A stretch of 64,000 nucleotides of DNA from the NCBI RefSeq assembly GCF_024129355.1, contig NZ_JAMXXP010000002.1:184116-248115 (forward strand), read 5' to 3'. A program made the position numbers and the translations under genes. The stretch is from Acinetobacter lwoffii (GTDB taxonomy: Bacteria > Pseudomonadota > Gammaproteobacteria > Pseudomonadales > Moraxellaceae). Below, piece after piece: positions 27,383 through 36,619 of the stretch. Each line of letters starts with the position of its first letter. Position 1 is the stretch's first letter. Below the pieces are notes generated by a model that saw nothing but the letters and a program-made list of their open reading frames with translations, was not told where the DNA came from and made no database searches.

Positions 27383-28594
27383 ATGTCAGTCATTGTTGCT
27401 GCTTCCCAACGGTCGAATATTTCGGTCTGGGCAGCTTTTATCTTGCTTATCATAGGTACAATCGGTGCCTATCAAATCGTAGGCTTAAATCAGGCTCTAT
27501 TATTCTTGATTGGTGGTGCACTAGGCATGACCCTGTACCATGCTTCATTTGGTTTTACTTCGAGCTGGCGTGTCTTTATCAAGGAACGTCGCGGCCGTGG
27601 TTTACGTGCACAAATGATTATGCTCGCTCTGGCGGTCTTGCTGTTCTTCCCGGCTTTAGGTGCAGGTGAATTATTCGGCAACCCAGTTAAAGGTAACGTT
27701 AATCCTGTTTCCATGTCAGTCATGATTGGTGCCTTTATTTTCGGTATCGGCATGCAACTTGGTGGCGGCTGTGCATCAGGTACGTTGTATACTGTAGGTG
27801 GCGGTAGCGCACGTATGCTGGTGACGCTCTTGTTCTTCTGTATCGGGTCTGTGATTGCCACCTCGCACCTTGACTGGTGGTTTGCCCTGCCACATCTTGA
27901 ACCGATTTCACTGGTAGAAAGTTTAGGCGTTCTCCCTGGATTGCTGTTGAGCTTTATCGTTTTTGCCATCATTGCTGCAGCAACAGTTTATTTCGAAAAG
28001 AAACGTCACGGTAGTCTCGAAATTGAGCCTAGTAGTAAACATCAAGGCTGGAAGCGCTTTATCCGTGGTCCATGGCCTCTTATTTGGGGTGGTATTATCC
28101 TGACCTTACTCAACTTTGCAACTCTGGCATTGGCAGGTCGTCCTTGGGGCGTGACCTCTGCACTGGCTGTGTGGGGGGCCAAAGGTGCAAGTCTTGTAGG
28201 TATAGACGTTGCATCATGGGATTATTGGCAACAGGCGGGTAATGCAAAAGCGCTGGCAGAATCATTATGGTTTGATATTACCTCAATGATGAACTTCGGC
28301 ATTATGCTAGGTGCTTTGTTGGCGGCGAGTTTGGCAGGTAAATTTGCGCCGAATTTCAATATTCCAAAACGTTCACTGATTGCTGCTGTTGTAGGTGGCA
28401 TAATGCTGGGCTACGGCGCACGCTTAGCTTATGGTTGTAATATCGGTGCATATTTCAGTGGAATTGCGTCGGGTAGTCTGCATGGCTGGTTATGGCTGGT
28501 CTTCGCTTTTATTGGTAACGGGATCGGGGTAAAACTTCGTCCGATTTTCTTCTCGGATGAAAAACCGCAGTCTGAAAAACTGACCGGTTGCTAA
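27383..28594 (+). CDS. YeeE/YedE-family sulfur compound transporter
   Basis: A 403-residue integral-membrane protein with about ten hydrophobic segments in two related halves. Each half holds the family's conserved cysteine/glycine motif: LGGGCASGTLYTVGGG (about residue 130) and YGCNIGAYFSG (about 355). Family members such as TsuA take up thiosulfate through a cysteine-lined path. This supports a role in sulfur import, but the exact anion is not known. No TusA-like partner or rhodanese gene is adjacent. It ends at a bidirectional terminator. Confidence 0.87.
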   Translation: MSVIVAASQRSNISVWAAFILLIIGTIGAYQIVGLNQALLFLIGGALGMTLYHASFGFTSSWRVFIKERRGRGLRAQMIMLALAVLLFFPALGAGELFGNPVKGNVNPVSMSVMIGAFIFGIGMQLGGGCASGTLYTVGGGSARMLVTLLFFCIGSVIATSHLDWWFALPHLEPISLVESLGVLPGLLLSFIVFAIIAAATVYFEKKRHGSLEIEPSSKHQGWKRFIRGPWPLIWGGIILTLLNFATLALAGRPWGVTSALAVWGAKGASLVGIDVASWDYWQQAGNAKALAESLWFDITSMMNFGIMLGALLAASLAGKFAPNFNIPKRSLIAAVVGGIMLGYGARLAYGCNIGAYFSGIASGSLHGWLWLVFAFIGNGIGVKLRPIFFSDEKPQSEKLTGC

Positions 28595-28605
28595 TGCTTA
28601 AAATC

Positions 28606-28635
28606 AAAAAAGCCCATCTGTGATGGGCTTTTTTC
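28606..28635. terminator. Bidirectional terminator after the YeeE gene
   Basis: AAAGCCCATC, loop TGT, GATGGGCTTT with A- and T-runs on either side; lies between convergent genes. Confidence 0.93.
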
Positions 28636-28647
28636 TGGCTTTAGGAT

Positions 28648-29157
28648 TTACAGCGCAGCTTTTAAATTACAGCCATAACCCATGGTCTGCTGAACCTGAC
28701 GATAAGTCGTATAACGATCCAGAATAAAGGTATAAAAATGATCAGCATCAGAGAAATTAGCTTTTAAATTTTCATTCTTGGCATTGGGCAATTTAATGTC
28801 ATCGACCAGTTCCAGATTGTAATGTCCCAAACGGAACATATCGGCAAAATAACTATTCATCATATCGCAATAGGCGATTTTACTAGGTTTTAATGCGGTA
28901 CTGCTAACGAGATGCTGGTTCAAGCTTTGCAGATTATTGACATCTAAAGGAAACTGGTGTGCGAAAGCAATGCTTTCGACTTTCTTAAATTCCTGAAAGT
29001 CTTGGGCTAACTGGACATTGAGTGCATCAAAACGTTGCTGCAGTTCCTGTGCGGTCTGAACCTGATATTTGGCTGGATCTACGACCGGTTTTTGTGGTTG
29101 TTCCGAACATGCAGTTAATCCAGTGAGCAGCGCTAATGACGTTAGCCATACCTTCAT
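28648..29157 (-). CDS. Hypothetical lipoprotein (169 aa)
   Basis: A 169-residue predicted lipoprotein. MKVWLTSLALLTGLTAC carries a clear lipobox (LTAC, Cys17). The mature part is helical and polar, with two more cysteines (YCDMMN near 97 and YGCNLKAAL at the C-terminus) that could form a disulfide. No domain was recognised. It ends at the shared terminator and has no operon partner. Confidence 0.7.
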   Translation of the reverse strand: MKVWLTSLALLTGLTACSEQPQKPVVDPAKYQVQTAQELQQRFDALNVQLAQDFQEFKKVESIAFAHQFPLDVNNLQSLNQHLVSSTALKPSKIAYCDMMNSYFADMFRLGHYNLELVDDIKLPNAKNENLKANFSDADHFYTFILDRYTTYRQVQQTMGYGCNLKAAL

Positions 29158-29220
29158 GTTTATACACTCAATTTAAATATACCAATGCTTATTATGCCTG
29201 AAAGCAGCTTGATGTACTGT

Positions 29221-30000
29221 TTAAAGTAATTTCTCATTCATATAACGCCAGTAGCGCTTTGGCACATATTGAATATGCAATTTCATGTTCTTGCGCGCCT
29301 GAATATTCACACTGTTAAAATAGTCTTTCCAGAGCTGATCATATAGCAGCTCTTGATCATCCAGTTCAATACTGAATGATTGACTATGACCAATCCGGAT
29401 TTGTGGATCGATTATTTCAGCGTTCATCTCGACCTGATGCATCTGCCTTAAATCATAATAAATACCGTAATTACGCTGCTCGTCATAAATCAGCCAGCTT
29501 TGATCCTGATAACGCTCCTGAAAATGTCGGGAAATAATCGGCAAGACATTAAAATCCGGTCTGACCAGACTAAGAAACAAACCATCTTTGGCTTTTTTAA
29601 AGCGTACAAAAGCCTCCATACGATGCTTTTCCCGCCCCACTTGCTTGGCCCATTGCGACATGCCGATCACCGCAGTATGACCATAATCTTTATCGACTGG
29701 ACGCTGGTTTTGAAAGACATAGACTGCAAAATCAAAAAGAGTCTGGAACGCTGCTTCCTGCTCTGACAAAAACGTATAGTAAAAAGCACGCAAACTGCTG
29801 GAAGATACTTTCTGCTTTAATCCCTGCCACACCCGCTGCCCATGCTGATCATTAGAGGCCACATGGATAAATTCATCAAATAAACCTGTTTGTGCTTGAG
29901 GATTGGCCGTCACTATCACGTTAAATTCTTTAAACTCGAAAGCACGAAATACACAACTGAGCAGACCAGTCATGCTGCCATCAAAACAGTAACTTGCCAC
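29221..30000 (-). CDS. DUF4130/TIGR03915-type probable DNA repair protein
   Basis: A 259-residue protein of the TIGR03915 family, described as a putative DNA metabolism protein that occurs with the TIGR03916 radical SAM protein. It starts YCFDGSMTGLLSCVFRAFE and contains KHRMEAFVRFKKAKDGLFLSLVRP and the C-terminal QIQYVPKRYW-like end (HIQYVPKRYWRYMNEK). The start is GTG at 30000, overlapping the TAG stop of the radical SAM gene (TAGTG), so the two are translationally coupled. Families of this pair sometimes occur with a uracil-DNA glycosylase-like gene, which is not seen here. The biochemical role is inferred. Confidence 0.85.
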   Translation of the reverse strand: MASYCFDGSMTGLLSCVFRAFEFKEFNVIVTANPQAQTGLFDEFIHVASNDQHGQRVWQGLKQKVSSSSLRAFYYTFLSEQEAAFQTLFDFAVYVFQNQRPVDKDYGHTAVIGMSQWAKQVGREKHRMEAFVRFKKAKDGLFLSLVRPDFNVLPIISRHFQERYQDQSWLIYDEQRNYGIYYDLRQMHQVEMNAEIIDPQIRIGHSQSFSIELDDQELLYDQLWKDYFNSVNIQARKNMKLHIQYVPKRYWRYMNEKLL

Positions 30001-31259
30001 TAGAAACCAAATCCTAATTGAGGTGAAAGTTGCTGCTGATATTTGGATTGCCCTGACATCAAAATTTGCTGGCGAATCTGATGGGCGTGCTGATCTTTCT
30101 TAAATTTCGGTGTATCTGCACAGCGGATAAAATGCTGCGCCCGGTTATAAGCCACGCCCATGCGCCTTAGCTGGTCAATATGAATCTGTCCAAAACGGCG
30201 TGCCTGTACAATTTTCTGGGCAGAACGCACGCCTATGCCGGGTACCCGTAGAATCATTTTATAGTCGGCACGGTTAATATCGACTGGAAAGGCTTCAGAA
30301 TGACGCAAGGCCCAACTGAGTTTGGGATCAATATCCAGCTCCAGATTCGGATGCTGCTCATCGACAATTTCATCAGCAGCAAAGCCATAAAAACGCATTA
30401 GCCAGTCGGATTGATACAGACGATTTTCTCTTAATAATGGTGGTGCTGAGCCGATGGCGGGTAAGGCTTTCTCTTCAGGGTTAATCGGAATATAACCAGA
30501 GAAATACACCCTTTTCAATTTGAATTCCTTGTAATGCTGGTCAGCCATCAAAATAATGTCCTGATCGGTTTCACTATGCGCGCCCACCACCATCTGTGTA
30601 GTTTGTCCGGCAGGTACAAACTTGGGGACTGACTTGATCAGCTTGCGTTCATCTTTGAGCTGGATCAACCGATCACGCACAATGCCTAAGTCTTTTTGTA
30701 CTTCAGCATGGGTTTTTTCAGGCGCAAATTTTTGCAGTCCCGCTTCCGTCGGCATTTCCAGATTAATACTCATACGGTCGACATACAGTCCGGCTTCGGT
30801 AATGATCTCCTGTGACGCACCCGGAATGGTTTTCAGATGGATATAGCCATTAAAGTTTTCTTCGAGTCTAAGTTTTTTGACCACCTGTAGCATCCGTTCC
30901 ATGGTGTGATCGGCCGATTTAAAAATCCCCGAACTGAGAAACAAACCCTCAATATAATTACGCCGATAAAAGTTCATGGTCAGATCGACGACTTCCTGCA
31001 CGGTAAATGCTGCACGCTGGACATCATTGGAACGGCGCGAAACACAATAGGAACAGTCAAAAATACAGACATTAGAGAACAGAATTTTCAATAAGGACAC
31101 ACAGCGGCCATCTTCGGTATAACTATGACAGATACCATTCCCGGTATTGCCCACGCCCTTGTCTTTATTTTTACGGGTGCTACCACTAGATGAACAAGAC
31201 ACATCATACTTGGCAGCATCGGCTAAAATTTGCAGTTTTTCACGGATACGATCAGACAT
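30000..31259 (-). CDS. Radical SAM protein, TIGR03916 (putative DNA modification/repair)
   Basis: A 419-residue radical SAM enzyme. The [4Fe-4S] motif is CIFDCSYC (C-x3-C-x2-C, about residue 68), followed by SNDVQRAAFTVQEVV. A helix-hairpin-helix DNA-binding element (RVPGIGVRSAQKIVQARRF) lies near residue 345. The combination of radical chemistry and a DNA-binding hairpin is the hallmark of this family, assigned to DNA modification or photoproduct/lesion repair without firm biochemical proof. It is the first gene of a two-gene unit with the DUF4130 protein, joined by a one-base overlap. Confidence 0.9.
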   Translation of the reverse strand: MSDRIREKLQILADAAKYDVSCSSSGSTRKNKDKGVGNTGNGICHSYTEDGRCVSLLKILFSNVCIFDCSYCVSRRSNDVQRAAFTVQEVVDLTMNFYRRNYIEGLFLSSGIFKSADHTMERMLQVVKKLRLEENFNGYIHLKTIPGASQEIITEAGLYVDRMSINLEMPTEAGLQKFAPEKTHAEVQKDLGIVRDRLIQLKDERKLIKSVPKFVPAGQTTQMVVGAHSETDQDIILMADQHYKEFKLKRVYFSGYIPINPEEKALPAIGSAPPLLRENRLYQSDWLMRFYGFAADEIVDEQHPNLELDIDPKLSWALRHSEAFPVDINRADYKMILRVPGIGVRSAQKIVQARRFGQIHIDQLRRMGVAYNRAQHFIRCADTPKFKKDQHAHQIRQQILMSGQSKYQQQLSPQLGFGF

Positions 31260-31466
31260 GAGCTCAGAGAATATGTGACCAAAAAGCTATTATAAAGTGT
31301 TCAATTCTAGGCTAATAAGAGTTATATCTTCTTGGCGACGTAGCGTGTCGCAAGAAATGTAAATAATACGTAACCCATGCTGCAGTATTTCAAAATAAAA
31401 TAACCAATATGATTTGCTTAATTTTGTGCTCAAAGGCAAAGTAAAAGCATAACAAGGAGCAAATCT

Positions 31467-32510
31467 ATGTCTTTATTAGAAAATCTCGGAATTAAACATC
31501 CTATTTTCTTGGCACCGATGGCAGGTGTCTCTACGCCCGAGCTTGCTGCCGAAGTGTCCAATCAGGGCGGCTTGGGTTCACTGGGTCTGGGGGCCAGCAG
31601 TATTGATGCAGCTCGGCAACAGATTTTAAAGACTCAAGAACTGACAGATTGCCCTTTTCAGGTTAATTTTTTCTGTCATGACACTGTTCCTGTAGATGAA
31701 GCTGTAGCGCAGGCATGGATCGCCCAGTTTAAAGATAAATTTGCCGAATATGGCGCTCAGGCACCGGATCATTTGGAATGTATTTATCCGAGTTTTAAAG
31801 ACAATGATGACTTCCTGAATCTGGTATTGGAAACCAAACCGCGAGCAGTCAGCTTTCATTTTGGGATTCCGCATCCACATCAGATTCAAGCCCTAAAACA
31901 GGCCGGGATTCTGACCATGGTGTCTGCCACCAATTTTGCCGAAGCTAAAGCCATTGAAGCAGCCGGAATCGATATTATTATTGCACAAGGTATTGAGGCT
32001 GGTGGCCATCGCGGGATTTTCTCGACCAAGTTTGATGCTTCAGTCAAAACCTCCAATCTGGTCAAGCTAATCAAACAGCATTCTTCCCTGCCGATTGTAG
32101 CGGCCGGCGGGATTATGACGGGTGAACAAGCCCGTCAAATGATGGATTTCGGTGCAGATGCCGTGCAACTTGGGACTGCATTTGTGCAATGCAAATCCTC
32201 CAATGCCAATGATGCCTATCGTAAAGCACTATTTTCAAAGCCACTCACTCAAGTGAGTGCCAGTATTTCTGGTCGTCCTGCACGTGGCATCATCAATCAC
32301 TGGCATATGGAGGTCGATACTCCAGACCGTCGGGACGTGCCAGCCTATCCATATACTTATGATCTGGCCAAGCAATTACATGCTGCTGCTGCCAAACATG
32401 GGGATCAAGGGTATGGCGCATTCTGGGCAGGTTCAAATGTGGCGCAGATTCGTGAAATGGAAGCTTCCGATTTGATTAACCAGCTCGTACTGGAAATGAA
32501 GCATCTTTAA
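31467..32510 (+). CDS. Nitronate monooxygenase (2-nitropropane dioxygenase family)
   Basis: A 347-residue FMN-dependent TIM-barrel enzyme. It opens HPIFLAPMAGVSTPELAAEVS, as in the family. The flavin-phosphate region is QGIEAGGHRG (about residue 175), followed by IVAAGGIMTGEQARQMMDFGADAVQLGTAF (shown by its GG and GADAVQLG elements), typical of class I NMO. It oxidises toxic nitronates such as propionate 3-nitronate. AAGGAG is 8 bp before the ATG. Monocistronic, ending at a terminator. Confidence 0.92.
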   Translation: MSLLENLGIKHPIFLAPMAGVSTPELAAEVSNQGGLGSLGLGASSIDAARQQILKTQELTDCPFQVNFFCHDTVPVDEAVAQAWIAQFKDKFAEYGAQAPDHLECIYPSFKDNDDFLNLVLETKPRAVSFHFGIPHPHQIQALKQAGILTMVSATNFAEAKAIEAAGIDIIIAQGIEAGGHRGIFSTKFDASVKTSNLVKLIKQHSSLPIVAAGGIMTGEQARQMMDFGADAVQLGTAFVQCKSSNANDAYRKALFSKPLTQVSASISGRPARGIINHWHMEVDTPDRRDVPAYPYTYDLAKQLHAAAAKHGDQGYGAFWAGSNVAQIREMEASDLINQLVLEMKHL

Positions 32511-32525
32511 TCATTGAATCATAAG

Positions 32526-32552
32526 AAAACCTCTCACATGGAGAGGTTTTTA
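32526..32552. terminator. Bidirectional terminator after nitronate monooxygenase
   Basis: AACCTCTC, loop ACATG, GAGAGGTT with A- and T-runs; also fits the convergent gene ending at 32565. Confidence 0.88.
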
Positions 32553-32564
32553 GTTTATTTAGAA

Positions 32565-33242
32565 TTAGCGTGTGACACGATGCCAGGCATCTTTAACTGC
32601 AAATTTAGCTTCTTCCCAATTGAGGCGGGACTCACCTTTTAACTGTTCCCACTTGGTACGCAGTTCAGGTTCGGCACGATCAAAATCCGTATCATGCTCA
32701 TACATCGGACGGTTTTCATAACCGACCCGATAAGCACCGCGATAATCACGATCATAATCTAGATCGCCATATGTGCTACGCGTTTCATTGAAATACGGGC
32801 GATTATGATACTCATCTCTCCAGTAATTATCTTCTGCACTCAAATGATCTGGATGTCGATAATTATCTGCCTCAGGCAAGTTCTCTGGATGCTGGTAATT
32901 ATCTACCTGTTTCTCATGATCAGGTGTTGCAATGTCATTACCTGCAATTCCACCAACGACACCACCGATAATACCACCCACCACTGCACCTGGAGGGCCA
33001 CCTACCAGACCTGCAACTGCGCCTACCGCAGCTCCACCCAAAGTACCGGCACTGGTCGCAGCCAGATTATCCTCACCTTCATTCATGTTTGGAACACGAG
33101 GATTATCTTTCACGGGTGTATTCAAATCTGGACGCGCGTTAGTATCAGTCGGATTGATATTCAGGCCTTCACTGCGTTCTTGTGGCAATTCCGTTGACGT
33201 TTTATGGCTAAACTCTGTGACTGGACGATTGGTATTTGTCAT
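32565..33242 (-). CDS. Glycine-zipper protein with DNYxHP repeats
   Basis: A 225-residue protein with three parts. A polar N-terminus (1-55) is followed by a glycine/alanine-zipper hydrophobic stretch (GGAAVGAVAGLVGGPPGAVV and onward, about 65-100). Then come imperfect repeats of the type DNYQHPENL, DNYRHPDHL and DNYWRDEYH (about 110-145), and an acidic-aromatic tail ending in a CsbD-like region (WEQLKGESRLNWEEAKFAVKDAWHRV). There is no signal peptide, and GGGAGATC gives a good ribosome-binding site. The architecture suggests a stress-induced membrane-associated protein. Function unknown. Confidence 0.75.
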   Translation of the reverse strand: MTNTNRPVTEFSHKTSTELPQERSEGLNINPTDTNARPDLNTPVKDNPRVPNMNEGEDNLAATSAGTLGGAAVGAVAGLVGGPPGAVVGGIIGGVVGGIAGNDIATPDHEKQVDNYQHPENLPEADNYRHPDHLSAEDNYWRDEYHNRPYFNETRSTYGDLDYDRDYRGAYRVGYENRPMYEHDTDFDRAEPELRTKWEQLKGESRLNWEEAKFAVKDAWHRVTR

Positions 33243-33491
33243 TACAGATCTCCCTCAATGATGACGATAAACAAGATGGATCACATCTGGTTTATATCTG
33301 GATAGGTTCATCATAGAGGAAGCTTGAGTAAGCAATGTCCAAGTCCTGTCCAGTTTAAGTGAACAAACTGTGCTGCTATGTATTAGACAGGCTGAAGTGT
33401 AAACAGAATGCAAAAATCCGCCTGCTCAAGATAAAAAAGGTAGGGATTTCATGCAAAAAATATTACATGATTCGCTGAATTTTACCCGCCA

Positions 33492-34517
33492 TTACTTGGT
33501 TTCCAGTAAATTCACCTGCTCGACCTGTACATCATTCATGGTTAAACCATGTTCTAGCAGTGCATTAAAATAATCTTCTACCACACGATACTGGTCAGCG
33601 GTATTTTCTACCTGATACATGCTTTGACGAAACTCGTTACTGGAACGCAGTCCTTTGGTGTACCAGGCAATATGTTTACGGGAAATCCGGCAGCCGGAAT
33701 ACTCGCCGTAAAATTCGTATAATTCTGTCAAATGTCCCAGTAGCACATCTTTAACTTCTGTAATACTCGGTGTATCAAGATGTTGACCGGTTTTCAAATA
33801 ATGAGCAATTTCACGAAAAATCCAGGGCCGACCTTGTGCTGCACGACCAATCATAATTGCGTCTGCACCAGTATAATCCAGCACATATTTGGCTTTTTCC
33901 GGACTGTCGATATCACCGTTAGCAATCACGGGAATCTTCAACATTTCCTTTACGTCTTTGATTAAAGAATAACGCGCGGTATTCAGGTACATATCTTCAC
34001 GGGTACGGCCATGTAAAGCCAGTGCCGCAATTCCGGCTTGTTCAGCACGTTTGGCGACCCGTATAATATTTTCCTGGCCGTTCAAATAACCAAGACGGGT
34101 TTTTAAGGTCACTGGCACATCAACTGCAGCCACAACTGCATCCAGAATACGCGCAACTAGATCTTCATCCTGCAATAAAGCAGAACCGGCGAGTCGGTTA
34201 CAGACCTTTTTGGCTGGGCAGCCCATATTAATATCAACAATTTGCGCACCATTGGCCACCTGATAACGTGCCGCTTCAGCCAGATCATGGGGATCTGAAC
34301 CAGCAATCTGCGCTGAAATCGGTGCCAGCTCTCCATCAAAATTGGCACGATATAAGCTCTTTTTACTCATGCGCAAAGTTTTGTCAGATGTCATCATTTC
34401 ACTGACCGCATGGCCTGCACCAAAGTATTTGCACAAGGTTCTAAACGGACGATCGGTCACACCTGCCATGGGAGCGACAATCAAATTGTTTGACAGTTGA
34501 TATGGACCAATATACAT
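33492..34517 (-). CDS. dusB: tRNA-dihydrouridine synthase DusB
   Basis: A 341-residue FMN enzyme that reduces uridine to dihydrouridine in the tRNA D-loop. A TIM barrel opens VAPMAGVTDRPFRTLCKYFGA. The catalytic cysteine is in MGCPAKKVCNRLAGSALL (about residue 100), and VTLKTRLGY and the flavin-binding IANGDIDSPEKA and IGRAAQGRPWIFREI follow. A C-terminal helical tRNA-binding domain (about 250-341) completes it. The IGPYQL start and the PWIFREI segment favour DusB over DusA or DusC. In enterobacteria dusB is followed by fis, but here no fis gene is present. Confidence 0.94.
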   Translation of the reverse strand: MYIGPYQLSNNLIVAPMAGVTDRPFRTLCKYFGAGHAVSEMMTSDKTLRMSKKSLYRANFDGELAPISAQIAGSDPHDLAEAARYQVANGAQIVDINMGCPAKKVCNRLAGSALLQDEDLVARILDAVVAAVDVPVTLKTRLGYLNGQENIIRVAKRAEQAGIAALALHGRTREDMYLNTARYSLIKDVKEMLKIPVIANGDIDSPEKAKYVLDYTGADAIMIGRAAQGRPWIFREIAHYLKTGQHLDTPSITEVKDVLLGHLTELYEFYGEYSGCRISRKHIAWYTKGLRSSNEFRQSMYQVENTADQYRVVEDYFNALLEHGLTMNDVQVEQVNLLETK

Positions 34518-34597
34518 ATAAATTCATCACTTTTTTGATGGGCATAGTATACTGCATCTGCCTTATTCGCTCATCTTTTCAATTAATTTACGACACC

Positions 34598-35806
34598 ATG
34601 AATAAAACTTTCGCTTCTTGTTTTTCTTTTAAGTCATTGTCTGTACTTGTACTTTCTCTGGGTCTTGCCGGTTGTGGCAATGGTTCATGGTGGTCAAAAG
34701 ATGATGAACCGACACTTGAAGTTGAACATATTCGCAAAGCTATTCCAAACCGTGTCAACCAACGTGAGTCTTGGGCACAAGATATTTATGACATTACCGA
34801 ACAGCTCGGCATTCCTCAGACCAAGGAAAATGTTTGTACGATTGTGGCAGTGGTTGATCAGGAATCTAACTTTGTTGCAGATCCTACTGTTCCGGGTTTG
34901 GGTGAAAAGGCGGTTAAGGAAGTCCAAGGTCGCCTTGATGAAAAATTCAAAGATAAGCTTGGTCAAGCAATTGGTGGCACAGTTGCAGGATATTTCCAGG
35001 AAGTTCTCAAGAACCATCCGAGTCCTGAAGACAACTACTTAAGCCAGATGCGCCGGGTCAAAACCGAACGTGAACTCGACGAATTATATCGTGAAATATT
35101 TGATTATATGTCAAAGCATTATCATGTTAGCGCCCTGACTGGTGCTGCCAAACTGGTCGGCCAGAATATTGGCGAGAAAATGAATCCAATTACCACCTTG
35201 GGTTCAATGCAGGTACATATCAGCTATGCGAAAGAACATAAACGCCAAGGCGGCAATATCGCAGAGTTACGTACCGATCTCTACAGTCAATATGGCGGTC
35301 TGTATTATGGGATTCATCGCCTGATGATGTATCCGGCGGATTATGACAAGCCAATTTATCGTTTTGCGGACTATAACTCGGGCATGTATTCCAGTCGAAA
35401 TGCCGCTTTTCAGAGCATGTTAAATGATTTAACTGAAGCCGAACTTGATCTGGATGGCGACTTATTGCTCTATACTAAAGATGGCGCGATCCGTTCGCAG
35501 AAGAGTCAATCTGAGCGTGAGTTAATCAGTGTTTTTGCCAAAAATAATTTTATTATCACTGAACGTCAAATCCGAGCTGATTTAAAGAAAGAAAAAGATA
35601 AAGACTTTGAAGATACGATGACTTATCGTGGTGTCAGCAAGCTTTATCAGGAAAAAACGGGTAAAGATCCTATCTATGCCATTATGCCTGAAGTGGTCAT
35701 TTCCGGACCAAAATTAAGTCGTGATTATAATACTAACTGGTTTGCTACCCGCGTCGATGGTCGATATCAAACATGCATGCGCAAAATCAAAAATCTAAAA
35801 CTCTAG
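34598..35806 (+). CDS. DUF1615-family lipoprotein
   Basis: A 402-residue probable outer-membrane lipoprotein. The ATG at 34598 gives a proper signal peptide (FKSLSVLVLSLGLAGC, lipobox LAGC, Cys22); the open frame extends upstream to 34490 but that part crosses dusB. The mature chain begins WWSKDDEPTLEVEHIRKAIP and contains the DUF1615 region with QLGIPQTKENVCTIVAVVDQESNF near residue 80 and FADYNSGMYSSRNAAFQ near 260. The ESNF and YNSG pattern resembles lytic-transglycosylase-like folds, so cell-wall binding or cleavage is a guess. The stop overlaps the HAD gene by 34 bp. Confidence 0.83.
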   Translation: MNKTFASCFSFKSLSVLVLSLGLAGCGNGSWWSKDDEPTLEVEHIRKAIPNRVNQRESWAQDIYDITEQLGIPQTKENVCTIVAVVDQESNFVADPTVPGLGEKAVKEVQGRLDEKFKDKLGQAIGGTVAGYFQEVLKNHPSPEDNYLSQMRRVKTERELDELYREIFDYMSKHYHVSALTGAAKLVGQNIGEKMNPITTLGSMQVHISYAKEHKRQGGNIAELRTDLYSQYGGLYYGIHRLMMYPADYDKPIYRFADYNSGMYSSRNAAFQSMLNDLTEAELDLDGDLLLYTKDGAIRSQKSQSERELISVFAKNNFIITERQIRADLKKEKDKDFEDTMTYRGVSKLYQEKTGKDPIYAIMPEVVISGPKLSRDYNTNWFATRVDGRYQTCMRKIKNLKL

Positions 35807-36426
35807 CCTTATTTGATTTTGATGGAACCCTGTATCTACATGATAGCTTTACCGGGTTCATTTTCCATGCCTTAAGAAAACGGCATATTGTGAAACGCGG
35901 CATGCAAATTTTGCCATGGATACAGGCCTATTATTTAAATTTCTATCCGGCACACCGCATGCGACCCAAATTGTATGCCAGCATGTTTAAAAACAGTGAT
36001 GCAGAGGAAATTCTGCAATTAGCTCAGGATTATGCACAACAACTAATATTCAAGTTGAATCCGAAATTATTAGAACAACTTAAACAGCATCAACAATTAG
36101 GACATGAAGTCGTGCTGGTATCAGCCTCATTGGATTTGTATCTTAAACCGGTGTGCAGTTATTTAAATATCGATTTAATCTGTAGCGAAGTTGAAATCAA
36201 AGCTGGGAAATTGACAGGGTTTTATCAAACTCCTGACTGTAGTAACACACAAAAGAAAATTAGAATTCTAGAAAAATATAATCTGGATAATTATGCTGAA
36301 ATTTATGCTTATGGGAATAGCAAGGAAGATATAGAAATGCTCAGTCTGGCGCAGCAAAGCTATTTTGAGGGTCAAGATCAACAGCTTCCAAAAATTAATA
36401 TTTCAGCTCATTCGATGCCATATTAG
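35773..36426 (+). CDS. HAD-IB family phosphatase (SerB-like)
   Basis: A 217-residue HAD hydrolase of subclass IB. Motif I is LFDFDGTLYLHDSF (about residue 15), motif II is VLVSASLDLYLKPV (about 117) and motif III/IV is YGNSKEDIEMLSLA (about 190). The cap region is short and helical. Such proteins dephosphorylate small phosphoesters (phosphoserine or lipid-linked phosphates). The start lies within the last 34 bp of the DUF1615 gene, which implies coupled translation. The gene becomes AT-richer towards its end. Confidence 0.86.
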   Translation: MHAQNQKSKTLALFDFDGTLYLHDSFTGFIFHALRKRHIVKRGMQILPWIQAYYLNFYPAHRMRPKLYASMFKNSDAEEILQLAQDYAQQLIFKLNPKLLEQLKQHQQLGHEVVLVSASLDLYLKPVCSYLNIDLICSEVEIKAGKLTGFYQTPDCSNTQKKIRILEKYNLDNYAEIYAYGNSKEDIEMLSLAQQSYFEGQDQQLPKINISAHSMPY

Positions 36427-36569
36427 TCCTTTCCATTCTATCGGGTTAACCTACTAAACACCTTTAGACAACGCTATAAATGGCAGATTAACTTTTTTAC
36501 TTTATGCCTTGAAATCATCTTAAATAGCTTCGTAATCAGGATTTTTACTTCCTGAAGTATTCGCCTCCT

Positions 36570-36608
36570 AGCTAAAAAAACCACTTCATTTGAAGTGGTT
36601 TTTTTAGC
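36570..36608. terminator. Long bidirectional terminator between the HAD gene and the desaturase
   Basis: A near-perfect 18-bp inverted repeat: AGCTAAAAAAACCACTTC and its complement around a short ATTT loop, with A-run and T-run inside the arms. Convergent genes end on each side. Confidence 0.93.
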
Positions 36609-36619
36609 TTTAAGAAAAA

